Assembly (NCBI GenBank): GCA_025201865.1 | Contig: MU602667.1 | Coordinates: forward strand, 49,327 to 101,135 | Length of the DNA stretch: 51,809 nt | Reading direction: 5' to 3' | DNA from: Ramicandelaber brevisporus | Taxonomy: Eukaryota; Kickxellomycota; Ramicandelaberales; Ramicandelaberaceae | Shown here: positions 26,750 through 36,938 of the stretch, one piece after another | Numbering within the stretch: the stretch's first letter is position 1 | How the letters are laid out: each line of letters begins with the position of its first letter | Program-made: the position numbers and the translations under genes | Notes under the pieces: model-generated | Told to the model about the DNA's origin: nothing | The model's database searches: none | What the model saw: only the letters and a program-made list of their open reading frames with translations

Positions 26750-28333
26750 TTCCATTTTTAGTCATATCATTATTTAGTCCTCATCTGGATTCATTTGTTT
26801 TTACTTTTAATATCAAATAGCATTGTCCTCGTATTCACTCGATTAAATGAACTGCACTACTACTGCAAATACGCGAGTCGCGGCTGAAGTTCCCAGCTCC
26901 GTGATCGGCATGTATGGGTAAAAGTGTATGCGTGGCCACGGATTCACTTCTACAATGGCAAGTTTGGCATTCATCATTTCATTAAATCAGCCCTCAGACT
27001 AAAGTTAGTGAAGGCTTTGCAGTCTAAGGGAAGCTGGTGACACTTGACACTTGAACAGTACAGACACCATCATTCTGGCTGCTGCTGCTGCTGGTTAACG
27101 AAGGGGCATTTCACACACGGCATCACACAGGCGCACAGTCGATCTCGGCTGCAGATATTATTCAATCCATGTCAACCTGGTTACCGGATTTACTGCCAAT
27201 CAGTGTGATCAGCATGTCAAAGAAAATTCTTGTGTGATTCGCTTCCCCCTCCCCTCGTTTGTGTGCTTGTGTGCTTGTGTGCTTGTGTGTGTGCTTGTTT
27301 GTTTGATGTGTTCAATTATGTTTTGTGTTCTTGTCCACCTTCTGACACTTTCTGGCACTTTGATACAATCCTTATCAATCACAACCGATACACAGATAAA
27401 CTCCCGAGTTGCCACATTCAACATCTCTTCTTGTGTGCTGGAGCTGAATCCCCAGACTACGAATCATATTTAAAAAAAAAAAAACACTCACACACACGCT
27501 CACTTGTTCACTCACTCACTCACTTGCTCACACAACAACTCTGTGCACCCGCACCATTACACTCCGACAACCAACCTTTCGAACCCTGTAACTTTGTAAC
27601 CTTGTAACCTTGTAGCCTTGCAACCTTTCTTCATCACTCTTTTGTTGTTCACACAGCTGTTACTTTGGCACTGTCGACGTCAACGCCCAAACGCCCAGCG
27701 CTCAATATAACCTCGTCCATACTCTGTTGATATTGCCTGTGAGCTTGCTTGCGTGTTTGCTTGCTTGCGTGTTTGCTTGCGTCAGTCAGCCTCACATTCA
27801 CTGCTCAAGCGCGAGAGTTTCACAGTCACCGATATTACCGCCTCTTGGCTTCACTTTACTCCTGCCTCCCTCTTCGCCACATTGACCTGTTCTGAGAGTA
27901 AAGCAGAGTGAAACGAGTGTGAACAGCATTGAGCTTCTATTTGACAGTCAAGCACACGCTTCCTTTGGCATCCCAGGTGTGGCTGTTCATCTTTTTTGTT
28001 TTTTGTGGGGAGGCGTGAGGCGCAGAGACTCGGGTTTTTGGCGGCTAGTTGACGAAGGTCGTGCGGTTGTCCATCGGCTCCTTTCTTGTAGACTGGCTCA
28101 GACTGGTACGGCACCATTCAGCGATAGTGCGCGAGCTCTGTCAACTCAAACCTTTCTGGCGCTTATCCCACCGTCCATCATACCATTCACTTTCATCACT
28201 CACGCTCACTCGCACTTGCACTCGCACTTGCACTCACACTCCAGCAACAACAAAAAGACGTCGACAAGGAAGTATCGGCAACACACTTTAGAGTGCAGCG
28301 TCAGCAGTAACAGCAATAACAGCAGCAGTGGAA
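26750..28333. other. Long intergenic region
   Basis: These 1584 bases lie before the Opy2-like gene. They hold simple repeats: GTGTGCTT (27258-27290), an A-run (27470-27484), CACTCACTCA (27490-27530), TTGTAACC (27588-27628), TTGCTTGCGTG (27745-27782) and CGCACTTGCACT (28197-28240). A 44-codon ATG frame on the minus strand at 26843-26977 looks more protein-like than its surroundings. No tRNA is found. Confidence 0.5.
27588..27628 (+). repeat. Degenerate TTGTAACC tandem repeat
   Basis: About five 8-base units (CTGTAACT, TTGTAACC twice, TTGTAGCC, TTGCAACC) stand in tandem. They lie in the upstream region of the Opy2-like gene. Confidence 0.7.
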
Positions 28334-30478
28334 ATGACAATGAGCAGCTTGATGTGCTGGCGAACAATTCGAATTGCAATAACTTGCATTGTCATCTTTG
28401 GCCTGGCATCCGTCTGGTGTTTGCCTCAGTCTGGTGGCAGCGGCACAGGCGACTCGTTTCCAGTGTCTCCATCAAACTCTCCATCCGATGCTGGCCCAAA
28501 TTGCGCATCATGTCCATCATTCCCTTCGGCAATCACTTGTTCGGATGGTACACCGGCTGACCTCGTTCCACGCACCTGCAGCACTTGTGCTTATTATGCA
28601 TGCAGAGGTAGCGATAGCCACAGAGCTGGCAATGCAGATGACTCGAGCAAGCCCAATCTGATTCTGCCTTTGGCACTCGGCGCAGTTGGTGGTATGCTAT
28701 TGGTGTTTGCATGCATCTACTGGGCACGGAAACGAACATCGCGGCAGCGAGCAATCCAGCAGGCGCAGTACACTCGTCCAGGTGAGGCTGCCGAGAAGCA
28801 CTTTGTTGCGCGACACTCGGCATCGGACGGCGACCTGAGTGGACCGAGCGGGCAGGTTCAAGCCAGTACGCCACATTCGGGTGCAGCAGCGGTAGGAGCA
28901 GCAGTGGTTGGTCAGTACAGCGCACATCAACGGCAACAACAGATCGACGTGATATCAACAATTCAGAGCAACGCTAGTGACATCAGTCATCATCATCATC
29001 AACAACATCAGCAGCGGCGGCAGCAACAGCAGCCAGTGGCAGTTCTCGGAACGACAGTGCCACGGCCGCAAAGCGATTATACAAACGAGAAACGTGACCG
29101 ACAACACCAGCCCCAACGTCCATTACACCCACCTCCCATGCATTACAGACGGCAGCAGCCAATGAGTGCATATGTTGTTGAGCAGCAGCAGCATCAGTTT
29201 GGTGGAGTTGCAGTGAATGGCTACAGCCCCAATACTTTTGCAGCTTTCCAGTCCCATCCAACAGCAGCTGATGCTGACGATATCTTGCAACATCAGCCAC
29301 ATTTCGGTCGGCGAGTTCAACACGCCAGCCAGCAACTATCATTCACGTCGACATTTGGCGGGGGTCGTGATCACAGCAGCCGCGGCAGTACAAACACTCC
29401 TAGCGGATACAACACTCCAGCCAAACAGTTTATTCCTCCGCCGTCATTCCCTCCACCTCCATCTCAGTTGCCTCAACTATCTCAGTTGCCCCACGGACAT
29501 TTGGCCACAGCTCCTCCGTGCTTCACTTCAGATTCTGGCGTGGCTATTGAGAGCGATGGAGACAAGAGTAGACGGACAGCGTCATCAGCCACAGCAACCC
29601 TGAACGAGAGCAAGCCATCAACTCCCAGTCAGCCTCTGCTGCCTCATCATCAGCATCAGTATCAATACTATGAGCATGATTTGCCTCAGTTCCGGTCAGA
29701 TGGCAAGAAGCGGCCCACTCACATGGCACTGGATGCCAGTTCTATCAAACCCCAGCAATCCTTATCAATCTTCAGCAAGCTTATCGAAAAGCGTCCAAGC
29801 GATGTTGAACTCAGAATACTGCAGCATCACAAGTTGGATGGAAATGACTCAGATCATGACGCAGGATATAGCGGCGACGATGAAACAAGCAGCTCTGGCA
29901 CAGTGACCAGATTACACAAGCCAGACCGGCCATCCATTCCTCAGTTTTCGCCATCAATCGACCCTGAATTCCAACAACCTCAGCAACAACAACAACAAGC
30001 ATTCTCTGCTGTTGCTGTTGCCGGTGGTGGCAGTGGACGAGGGGGCAAGGCGGCGCTATTATTCATCGATTCACCGCTGCTCTCTCCACAAGTGCATCCT
30101 TCTTGCGACACTGTTGATGACGATGCCAGTGACGCCGGATCAAATGCTGCCCAGTCTCTAATGGTTGGCCATGCTCGCTCAATGTCAACATCAAAGCGAC
30201 CATCTCGAGTGTCTGTGTATAGTTCTGTAAGCACGCGGGATGGCCACGATGATGGCTGTGTGAGCGAAACAGAGTCGACGGTGTCTCACATTGTTGACAT
30301 TAGCACTGTCCCCCGGATTGTGTCGACTGGCAGCGGTCGTATGTCGGCGTATGCCCGGATTAGTACACTTGTGCCAAGCAGGCTTGGCAGTGGCACACCA
30401 GATGCAATTGGCGCGATTGATGAAGATGATGAAGATGATGCTAATAATATCATTTGGACACCTATTTTGAGCTCTTGA
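28334..30478 (+). CDS. Opy2-like single-pass membrane anchor protein
   Basis: The ATG at 28334 gives 714 residues; a second ATG at 28340 is equally likely. A hydrophobic start (IAITCIVIFGLASVWC) acts as signal peptide. A short cysteine cluster follows: NCASCPSFPSAITCSDG and RTCSTCAYYACRG. Its CxxC...TCxxCxxxxC order matches the extracellular domain of Opy2, the yeast plasma-membrane anchor that recruits Ste50 in osmosensing (HOG) signalling. A membrane helix LILPLALGAVGGMLLVFACIYW is followed by RKRTSRQR. The cytosolic tail of about 570 residues is Gln/His/Ser/Pro-rich, with PPPSFPPPPSQLPQL and scattered SP sites, as expected for a scaffold. Opy2 function is inferred from the cysteine pattern and topology only. 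Confidence 0.78.
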   Translation: MTMSSLMCWRTIRIAITCIVIFGLASVWCLPQSGGSGTGDSFPVSPSNSPSDAGPNCASCPSFPSAITCSDGTPADLVPRTCSTCAYYACRGSDSHRAGNADDSSKPNLILPLALGAVGGMLLVFACIYWARKRTSRQRAIQQAQYTRPGEAAEKHFVARHSASDGDLSGPSGQVQASTPHSGAAAVGAAVVGQYSAHQRQQQIDVISTIQSNASDISHHHHQQHQQRRQQQQPVAVLGTTVPRPQSDYTNEKRDRQHQPQRPLHPPPMHYRRQQPMSAYVVEQQQHQFGGVAVNGYSPNTFAAFQSHPTAADADDILQHQPHFGRRVQHASQQLSFTSTFGGGRDHSSRGSTNTPSGYNTPAKQFIPPPSFPPPPSQLPQLSQLPHGHLATAPPCFTSDSGVAIESDGDKSRRTASSATATLNESKPSTPSQPLLPHHQHQYQYYEHDLPQFRSDGKKRPTHMALDASSIKPQQSLSIFSKLIEKRPSDVELRILQHHKLDGNDSDHDAGYSGDDETSSSGTVTRLHKPDRPSIPQFSPSIDPEFQQPQQQQQQAFSAVAVAGGGSGRGGKAALLFIDSPLLSPQVHPSCDTVDDDASDAGSNAAQSLMVGHARSMSTSKRPSRVSVYSSVSTRDGHDDGCVSETESTVSHIVDISTVPRIVSTGSGRMSAYARISTLVPSRLGSGTPDAIGAIDEDDEDDANNIIWTPILSS

Positions 30479-31153
30479 AGCTCTTTATTGTGTCTCTTAT
30501 CCCCTCCCTCCTTCCCTTTCTCTCCCTACCTTAACCCCTCTCCTTCTCCCTACCCTAACTCTCTCTCTTTTTTTTTGTCTTTCCCATGTCTTTACCTTGT
30601 TTGCTATTCAATGCCCTGTAATTCTTTCTTCCGTTCTTTCGTTCTGACATGGAAGTAGAAGCGGGAAGAAGCAACCCATATCCGAATTCATGCGTCAATA
30701 TTCGTTTCTTTCCGCTTCGCTTTGTCTCGTTCCATCGTGGATGTTCTCCAGTGTCTAAAAATTGACATTCGCCAAGCACATTTTGTTCTTGGCGGAACTG
30801 TTCGCCACTACGGAAAGCAGGGAGAGGCTTCGGCGCTCAGACCGATACAAATAGCTCGCCGCTGTTGCTCGTGGGTGCCCCCTCTCGGCTCTGCAGCCGT
30901 CTCTCTGTCTTGTCACACAGACACACATATATATACACACCCTTCAAAAAGACCCGCAGTCCCCAACAGTCTTCTTTTTCGCACAAGCAGTACAGTGCTC
31001 GCCCTGTTTCTTCCTTTCTTTCCCAGCTTGCACTAACGAACTCGTGCTCTGCTTTGCTTTGCTCTCCTTCATCTCATCAGCACTCTTTGTTTATTGTTTC
31101 CTTAGTACTCGCCTGCTATCGACCTTTAGCAGCAGCAGCAGCAGCAGCAGCAG
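30479..31153. other. Intergenic region and chitin synthase leader
   Basis: CT-rich trailer sequence (30495-30590) is followed by the chitin synthase promoter with a TATA-like run at 30927. A pyrimidine-rich leader ends in a GCA/CAG tract directly abutting the ATG (about 31128-31153). No upstream ATG occurs between the TATA run and the start codon. Confidence 0.55.
30927..30935 (+). promoter_or_regulatory. TATA-like run before chitin synthase
   Basis: ATATATATA lies about 220 bases before the chitin synthase ATG, and the sequence between it and the ATG has no ATG. It is a candidate core promoter. Confidence 0.4.
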
Positions 31154-34126
31154 ATGACCGACAACTATTACAGCAGTGGCACTCCACTGCAGTCTAATCC
31201 CTACAACGAGCACAGCCCGCTGCCTCCACCGCCTCCTCCTCCCATTCCTCTTCAGCAGGTGTATACTGGAGGATATGATCAGCAGCGTCCACAAACACCC
31301 TCGTCAGTATCACAGTCACAGTATGGCTCGTATAGCACAACTAGCCCAACTCCAGTAGCTGCATCTCAGCCGCTGCATCGTCTCCAGCAGCAACAGCAGC
31401 GTCAACAGAGTGCCGGATATGCACCGCCTCAGCGTCCCATTGGCACTGGCAATATTAGTGGAGTTGGCAGCTATAACTATACACCACAGGCAGCAAGCGA
31501 ACACAGATTCCCACCAATATTTTATCCCCATTCAGATACCACTGTAAACACTCAGCAAGGCGATGCCGACTCTGTTTTGCCCATCCGCCAGCAATTGGCC
31601 AACAATATCAATAACAATCATTATGGACGCACAGCCAGCCCAACTTCTCAGATCACAAATCCGCCTCTTGTCCAGTCGCCTGCTCAGACTCCATTGATTA
31701 ACAACGCTAATGCCAATGCTGCCAACATGGTGATGACTCCGAATCCCGAGCCCAATCTGGCTCGCACTCCGCGTCCGCGCATCAACCCGACAGCCGAACC
31801 GGTTATGGATGACCAGATCCGACAGCTGTATGATGCAGATGCAGCCCCACCGCCAGAGGCTCGCAGATATGATGAGTACGTGGCCGCTCGTCAGCGCAGA
31901 TTCAAGCAGGTTGAATTGACATCTGGTAACCTGGTAGTTGACTCACCAGTTCCGCAGCAGCTGCTTGGAGTGATTGATGAATCTTTGAAAGAGCGCCAGG
32001 AGTTTACACACATGAGATACACAGCGTGCACATGTGATCCAAATGAGTTTGCGAATGAACAGTACACACTTCGACCTGCTATTTATGGAAGACACACTGA
32101 GTTGGCTGTGGTGTTGACATCCTACAATGAGGATGACGTTTTGTTCAACAGAACGTTTAATGCTGTGATGAAGAATATCCAGGATTTGACAAACAGAAAG
32201 AATTCCAAGACATGGGGCAAAGACAGCTGGAAGAAAATTGTAGTAATTGTTGTGTCTGATGGACGTGCCAAAGTACATGAACGAATGCTATTGTCACTGG
32301 GCTTAAGTGGTGTGTATCAGGAAGGACTTGCTCAGAACACAGTTGATGGCGAGCCAGTTACTGCGCACATTTATGAATACAGCACAGTTGTGTCGGTCAA
32401 CTCCAAAGGCGAGCTCCGTGGAGCCAAAGAGGGCAATGTGCCTTGCCAAGTCATCTTCTGTCTCAAGGAAAAGAATGCAAAGAAGATCAATTCGCATCGC
32501 TGGCTGTTCAATGCATTTGCTCCAATTTTGAATCCCAAAGTGTGTGTTTTGTTGGATGTTGGTACTAAACCCACTGATACCTCATTGTACAGACTGTGGG
32601 CTGCATTCAAGAAGCCCAATGTTGCTGGTGCGTGTGGTGAAATCGCTGCAGACTTGGAGCGTGGCAAAAACCTCATTAATCCACTGGTGGCTGTCCAGAA
32701 CTTTGAATACAAAATGTCGAATATTCTTGATAAGCCCCTTGAGTCCATGTTTGGATACATCCCGGTGTTGCCAGGCGCATTCTCTGCCTACCGCTATGAA
32801 GCTCTCAAGAACTCTGCCGAAGGCGTTGGTCCGTTGGCCTCGTATTTCAAAGGCGAGCTGATGCACACCTCTGACGCCGACTCCAGTATCTTTGAGGCTA
32901 ACATGTACCTGGCTGAGGATCGTATTCTGTGCTTCGAGCTGGTTGCCAAGCGCAATTGCAACTACATTCTCAAGTATGTCAAAGGTGCGCGTGCATACAC
33001 AGATGTTCCCGATGGACTTGTTGAATTCATTTCTCAGCGTCGTCGTTGGCTCAATGGCTCGTTCTTTGTTGCAATCTATGCCACTGCTCACTGGTACAAG
33101 CTGTTCAATTCCAGCCACTCCACCATCAGAATGGCGTTCTTCATGATTCAGTTTATCTATCAGACTATTTCGCTCATCTTCTCCTGGTTTGCACTTGGCA
33201 ACATGTATCTTGTATTCCATTTCTTGATGACTGGATATAAGATCAATGCCGCTGCCGATCCATTCAACGGTGGTGGAAAGGCCGTCTACTCTGTCTTCAA
33301 CGCCTTATATGTGCTGGCTATTGTGCTGCAGTTTGTGCTATCTCTGGGCAATCGTCCCAAGGGCACAAAGTGGGTCTACTGGTTGTGTGTTGCCTTGTTT
33401 AGTGTTATTATGACCATCATGCTCTATGTCTCCATATTCACAGTTGTCAAAGCGCTGTCTGACCCTGAAATTGTTGGCAAGTCGTTCACCGAAGTATGGA
33501 GCAATCCCACCTTCCGCGACATTGTCATCTCATTAGCCTCCACCTATGGTTTGTATCTCGTCTCCTCAATTCTCTACTTTAGTCCATGGCACATGGTTAC
33601 TTCGTTCCTGCAGTACATGCTGTTCCTGCCATCATTTGTCAACATTCTCATGGTTTACGCGTTCTGTAACATTCACGACGTGTCCTGGGGCACAAAGGGC
33701 GATACCAAGATTGAACCCGCTGCAGGCTCTGATTTAGGTCATGCCAAAGTCGAGAAGAAGGAAGGTGCTGCCGTTGCCAACGTTAACATTGCCAACGATG
33801 TGGCTGACATTGATGATGCATTCTTTGCAATGATGAAGAAGATGAGAGCTCCACCCGTTGTCAAGCCAGAGGCCATTAACATCGCTGAGCGCCGTGAAGA
33901 CCAGAACCGCCAATTCCGCACATGGATGCTGGTTGCCTGGATGTTTACAAACGTGTTGCTTGTGATTGGCCTGTCAAGCGACACCTTCTATGAGATGACC
34001 AAGTCGTCCAACGGCCGCATCTTCAACATTTACTTGGTTGCTGTGTTATGGCTGACATTTATGCTGTCAACCATTCGATTCATTGGTAGCACTCTTTACC
34101 TATTTAACTACTATACGTTTGGTTAA
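31154..34126 (+). CDS. Chitin synthase (family 2 glycosyltransferase, class I-III type)
   Basis: This is 990 residues. The N-terminal ~300 residues are Gln/Pro/Asn-rich and disordered. The catalytic core then shows AVVLTSYNEDD, SDGRAKV (about 368), LLDVGTKP (about 468), LAEDRIL (about 588, with the catalytic acidic residue) and QRRRWLNGS (about 627), the hallmark of chitin synthases. These polymerise N-acetylglucosamine from UDP-GlcNAc across the plasma membrane. Six or seven membrane helices follow, ending TLYLFNYYTFG. There is no myosin motor and no cytochrome-b5 domain, so class IV-VII is excluded. I cannot separate classes I, II and III by eye. Confidence 0.96.
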   Translation: MTDNYYSSGTPLQSNPYNEHSPLPPPPPPPIPLQQVYTGGYDQQRPQTPSSVSQSQYGSYSTTSPTPVAASQPLHRLQQQQQRQQSAGYAPPQRPIGTGNISGVGSYNYTPQAASEHRFPPIFYPHSDTTVNTQQGDADSVLPIRQQLANNINNNHYGRTASPTSQITNPPLVQSPAQTPLINNANANAANMVMTPNPEPNLARTPRPRINPTAEPVMDDQIRQLYDADAAPPPEARRYDEYVAARQRRFKQVELTSGNLVVDSPVPQQLLGVIDESLKERQEFTHMRYTACTCDPNEFANEQYTLRPAIYGRHTELAVVLTSYNEDDVLFNRTFNAVMKNIQDLTNRKNSKTWGKDSWKKIVVIVVSDGRAKVHERMLLSLGLSGVYQEGLAQNTVDGEPVTAHIYEYSTVVSVNSKGELRGAKEGNVPCQVIFCLKEKNAKKINSHRWLFNAFAPILNPKVCVLLDVGTKPTDTSLYRLWAAFKKPNVAGACGEIAADLERGKNLINPLVAVQNFEYKMSNILDKPLESMFGYIPVLPGAFSAYRYEALKNSAEGVGPLASYFKGELMHTSDADSSIFEANMYLAEDRILCFELVAKRNCNYILKYVKGARAYTDVPDGLVEFISQRRRWLNGSFFVAIYATAHWYKLFNSSHSTIRMAFFMIQFIYQTISLIFSWFALGNMYLVFHFLMTGYKINAAADPFNGGGKAVYSVFNALYVLAIVLQFVLSLGNRPKGTKWVYWLCVALFSVIMTIMLYVSIFTVVKALSDPEIVGKSFTEVWSNPTFRDIVISLASTYGLYLVSSILYFSPWHMVTSFLQYMLFLPSFVNILMVYAFCNIHDVSWGTKGDTKIEPAAGSDLGHAKVEKKEGAAVANVNIANDVADIDDAFFAMMKKMRAPPVVKPEAINIAERREDQNRQFRTWMLVAWMFTNVLLVIGLSSDTFYEMTKSSNGRIFNIYLVAVLWLTFMLSTIRFIGSTLYLFNYYTFG

Positions 34127-34834
34127 TCATTACTCATCCGTCCGTTTTCTTTTTAATTCATTTTTATATTGCCCGTTTAATTACTGTTTATTTTTTATAC
34201 TTTAAGAGAAGAGGGGAGAACAGTATTGGTGTGAACATTGATAACCTTCATCGCCATAACGTGAATCGACCACAATCGAGAACGATATGGGGCAGGAAGG
34301 AAAGCAAAGTGAGGACGTGCTGAAGAGAAATATACACGCGAAGGATTCGTGAACAGGTGTCACAGTAATGGACTGAAACGCGAGCCAGTCCAAGTCAATC
34401 TGCGAATCCTATAACTGAGAGTGAATGCGATGATGATGTAAGATGCAGGTAGTGTCTTTTTCTATGCTAAATGACATCATTTCCAATTTTAGTAAGGCAA
34501 ATGTTGCCACATCAAAGTTGGTACCTCGAAAATTACTCTTATTGCAAGACTCGTCTTCCTCAATGTAGCCACAGCAGCAGTTGTTGCCGGTCAGTATTTC
34601 AACCGATTCGTTTGTCGATTTGCGAGAAGATAAAGTTGTGCCACATTGACTGAGAACATCATGAAACACTGGGAACGACAAAAGCTGAGCTGGCAGTGTG
34701 GAGTGTCGTCTTTGATTGTCTCTTTGTTCTGCTCCTGTTCAACTACTCCTCTTCAAGCTCTCCTAGTGACTTCTTCACTCTTCTTTCTTTTATTTCTCTC
34801 CACAGCACTCTCCACTGCCTTTTGACGACCACGT
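34127..34834. other. Intergenic region
   Basis: This holds the trailer of the chitin synthase and the leader of the MFS gene, with a CT-rich leader from 34700. Two minus-strand open stretches (34202-34393, 34409-34681) lack an ATG start and match nothing I know. They may be chance or remnants. Confidence 0.45.
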
Positions 34835-36442
34835 ATGACAGCAGCAGCAGACACTGCTGTTGGCGTTAATCCAGCGAATATTACAGAGCCAGAGCGGCGT
34901 GCTTTGGTGCGCAAGCTGTATATTCGCATTCTGCCCATCCTCTTCTTTCTGTATCTCTTTTCCTTCCTCGACCGCGTATCAATTGGTAATTCTCGCCTTT
35001 ATGACATTGAGAAAGACCTCAGCATATCAGCGACTCAATTCTCGTGGAGCGTCAGCGGATTCTTTATTGGATATGTACTGCTCCAATGGCCAAGCAATCT
35101 GATGCTCAAGAAGACGTCGCCGCGCACGTGGATCGCATTTATCACATTTGCATGGGGTATCACTGCCTCCGCCATGGCATTTTCCCGGTCGTTTCAAGGC
35201 TTGCTTGTGCTGCGTGTTCTGCTTGGCTGCGCAGAAGCTGGTCTCGTTCCGGGATGCATCTACTACTTGTCGTTCTGGTTCTGCAAAAACGAACAGGCGA
35301 CTACGACTGCTATATTCATGGCCGCTCCAAGTGTCTCTAGGATTATTGGTGGATTCCTGGCCAGCGCTATTGGGCACATGCACGGCACAGCCGGATGGTC
35401 AGCGTGGAGATGGCTGTTCCTGCTTGAAGGACTGCCGAGTTTTGTGTTGTGTGCTGTGGTGCTCATTTGGCTGCCAAATTATCCCGCCACTGCCAAGTTC
35501 TTGTCTGAGAAGGAGCGTGCATATGCAGCGAGTCGAATTGAACACGATAGTCATGGTCAATCCAAAGAAAGGGACAGTGAGAGTGCACCAGTCACCACAA
35601 AAGATGATGAAGAACACACAGGTGAGCAACAGTCACAGCTGCAACAACAACAACAACAACAACAACACTCGGAAGTTGTGTTGTCAAAAGAGCGTAAGCG
35701 TGAATTATTCTGGCAGGAAGTGCGAGCGACTGTGTTTGATTGGTACAATATAGCCATTTGCATCTGTAAGTTCTGCTATGCGTTTATTGGCTACTCGCTT
35801 AAATTGCTGATGCCAACTTTGCTACACAAACTGGGATTCAAGGCGACTGACGCACAGCTTCTCACTGTCCCTCATCCAGCGCTCGAATTGATAGCACTTT
35901 TTGTGTTGGCACGTATTAGTGACATCAAAGGCGTTCGAAGCATATACCTCATCATTGGCGGCTCACTGAGCTCTGCTATGTTTTTGGCATTAACAATCAT
36001 GGGTGAACATGGACTGTGGTCAAAGTATGTGCTGCTAATCTTATCGAATATACCTGGCAACATACTTGGTCCCATTATTACCGCTTGGGGAGTGGCAATG
36101 AATAATCGAAGCGCTACTGTTCTATTGCCCTCATCCAAAGACACCAACGGCCATTTGGATGAGAAGGACAACCAAGAACGTTTGATCCAGCTTGAGGAGT
36201 ATCGCGAAGCCACCAAAGTGCGACTGGCGACTTTTACGGCGATCATGTTCATGTCGTCAAACATCGGTGGCATCGTTAGTGGATTTAGCTTCCCTGAATG
36301 GGATGCTCCAGGATACCGCTTCTCGCAAGGCATCAACACAGCACTGATGATAGTGTACACAGTTCTCATTATTGCGATGCAAATTTCAATCAAGCGATTC
36401 AACAGTCGCCAACCACCATCAGCTTGGTCATATCCAATCTAA
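34835..36442 (+). CDS. Major facilitator transporter, anion:cation symporter (Dal5/Tna1-like) type
   Basis: This is 535 residues with twelve predicted membrane helices. The first reads LYIRILPILFFLYLFSFLDRVSIGNSRLY, the typical opening of the allantoate/nicotinate permease family. It is followed by GFFIGYVLLQWPSNLMLKK, the segment GLLVLRVLLGCAEAGLVPGCIYYLSFWF, and RIIGGFLASAIGHMHGTAGWSAWRWLFLLEGLP. These are family landmarks of H+-coupled uptake of organic anions such as allantoate, nicotinate or dipeptides. The central cytosolic loop carries an unusual Gln tract (about residues 265-280). The C-terminus is NSRQPPSAWSYPI. Substrate cannot be assigned. No pathway genes are adjacent. Confidence 0.92.
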   Translation: MTAAADTAVGVNPANITEPERRALVRKLYIRILPILFFLYLFSFLDRVSIGNSRLYDIEKDLSISATQFSWSVSGFFIGYVLLQWPSNLMLKKTSPRTWIAFITFAWGITASAMAFSRSFQGLLVLRVLLGCAEAGLVPGCIYYLSFWFCKNEQATTTAIFMAAPSVSRIIGGFLASAIGHMHGTAGWSAWRWLFLLEGLPSFVLCAVVLIWLPNYPATAKFLSEKERAYAASRIEHDSHGQSKERDSESAPVTTKDDEEHTGEQQSQLQQQQQQQQHSEVVLSKERKRELFWQEVRATVFDWYNIAICICKFCYAFIGYSLKLLMPTLLHKLGFKATDAQLLTVPHPALELIALFVLARISDIKGVRSIYLIIGGSLSSAMFLALTIMGEHGLWSKYVLLILSNIPGNILGPIITAWGVAMNNRSATVLLPSSKDTNGHLDEKDNQERLIQLEEYREATKVRLATFTAIMFMSSNIGGIVSGFSFPEWDAPGYRFSQGINTALMIVYTVLIIAMQISIKRFNSRQPPSAWSYPI

Positions 36443-36641
36443 TAAGCACTTGCTCTCTTGCTTTTAATACTCTTTTTTTCTCTCGCAAACTCTCTACATT
36501 GAAGAGGGAACACACAACTGTTTAAAAAAAAAAGTGAATTATGGAAACGACAATAAAAGAACTAACAAAGCGTGATGAGACGACGGAAAGAAAGAAACAA
36601 ATAAAGATTGATTAAGGTGATGAATCGAGCTTAAGTAGCGT

Positions 36642-36938
36642 TTACAAACCACTCAAACAGTTCACACCGCAGTTTGAGGCACACAGTTTGTTAGTGTCTA
36701 TGCACCCTTTGTTGCAGGTACCTTTGGCTGCAGCCTTGAACTGTGTTTCGCATCCACCTTGGCATCCTTTAAACTGGGCTTCGCACAGGCTGTTGCAGTT
36801 GGACGAGCACTCGCTAGGCGCTGGCTTGTCAGCATCACCAGAGCCGCTACCTTTGGCGTCGTCGGCTGGTTTTGCAAGCACTGCTGTGGTGGCAAAAGCA
36901 AAAGCTGTGGCCAGAGCGATAACAGAAAGGAAGCGCAT
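36642..36938 (-). CDS. Small secreted 10-cysteine peptide, copy B
   Basis: This is 98 residues from the ATG at 36938. The frame continues upstream to 37061 but without an ATG. MRFLSVIALATAFAFATTAVLA is a signal peptide, followed by a Gly/Ser/Asp/Lys spacer (23-43). The cysteines are C44, C48, C52, C59, C63, C75, C79, C86, C90 and C94, the same 3-3-6-3-11-3-6-3-3 spacing as the peptide at 26432. Outside the cysteines the mature domains share little, so spacing is what is conserved. Charged residues (K, E, D) are more frequent here than in copy A. Function is unknown. It lies on the opposite strand, 10 kb from copy A, with its own promoter facing the OPT gene. Confidence 0.88.
   Translation of the reverse strand: MRFLSVIALATAFAFATTAVLAKPADDAKGSGSGDADKPAPSECSSNCNSLCEAQFKGCQGGCETQFKAAAKGTCNKGCIDTNKLCASNCGVNCLSGL

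Noticed and set aside
27258-27782. Short direct repeats as a possible CRISPR array
   Set aside because: Units are contiguous 8-11 base simple repeats without unique spacers, in a eukaryotic context.
27919-28560. 213-codon plus-strand frame overlapping the Opy2-like start
   Set aside because: It begins at GTG, runs through simple CACTTG repeats and overlaps the better frame, which has a signal peptide and membrane helix.
34202-34681. Two minus-strand open stretches after chitin synthase
   Set aside because: Neither begins with ATG, and the translations resemble no protein I know.
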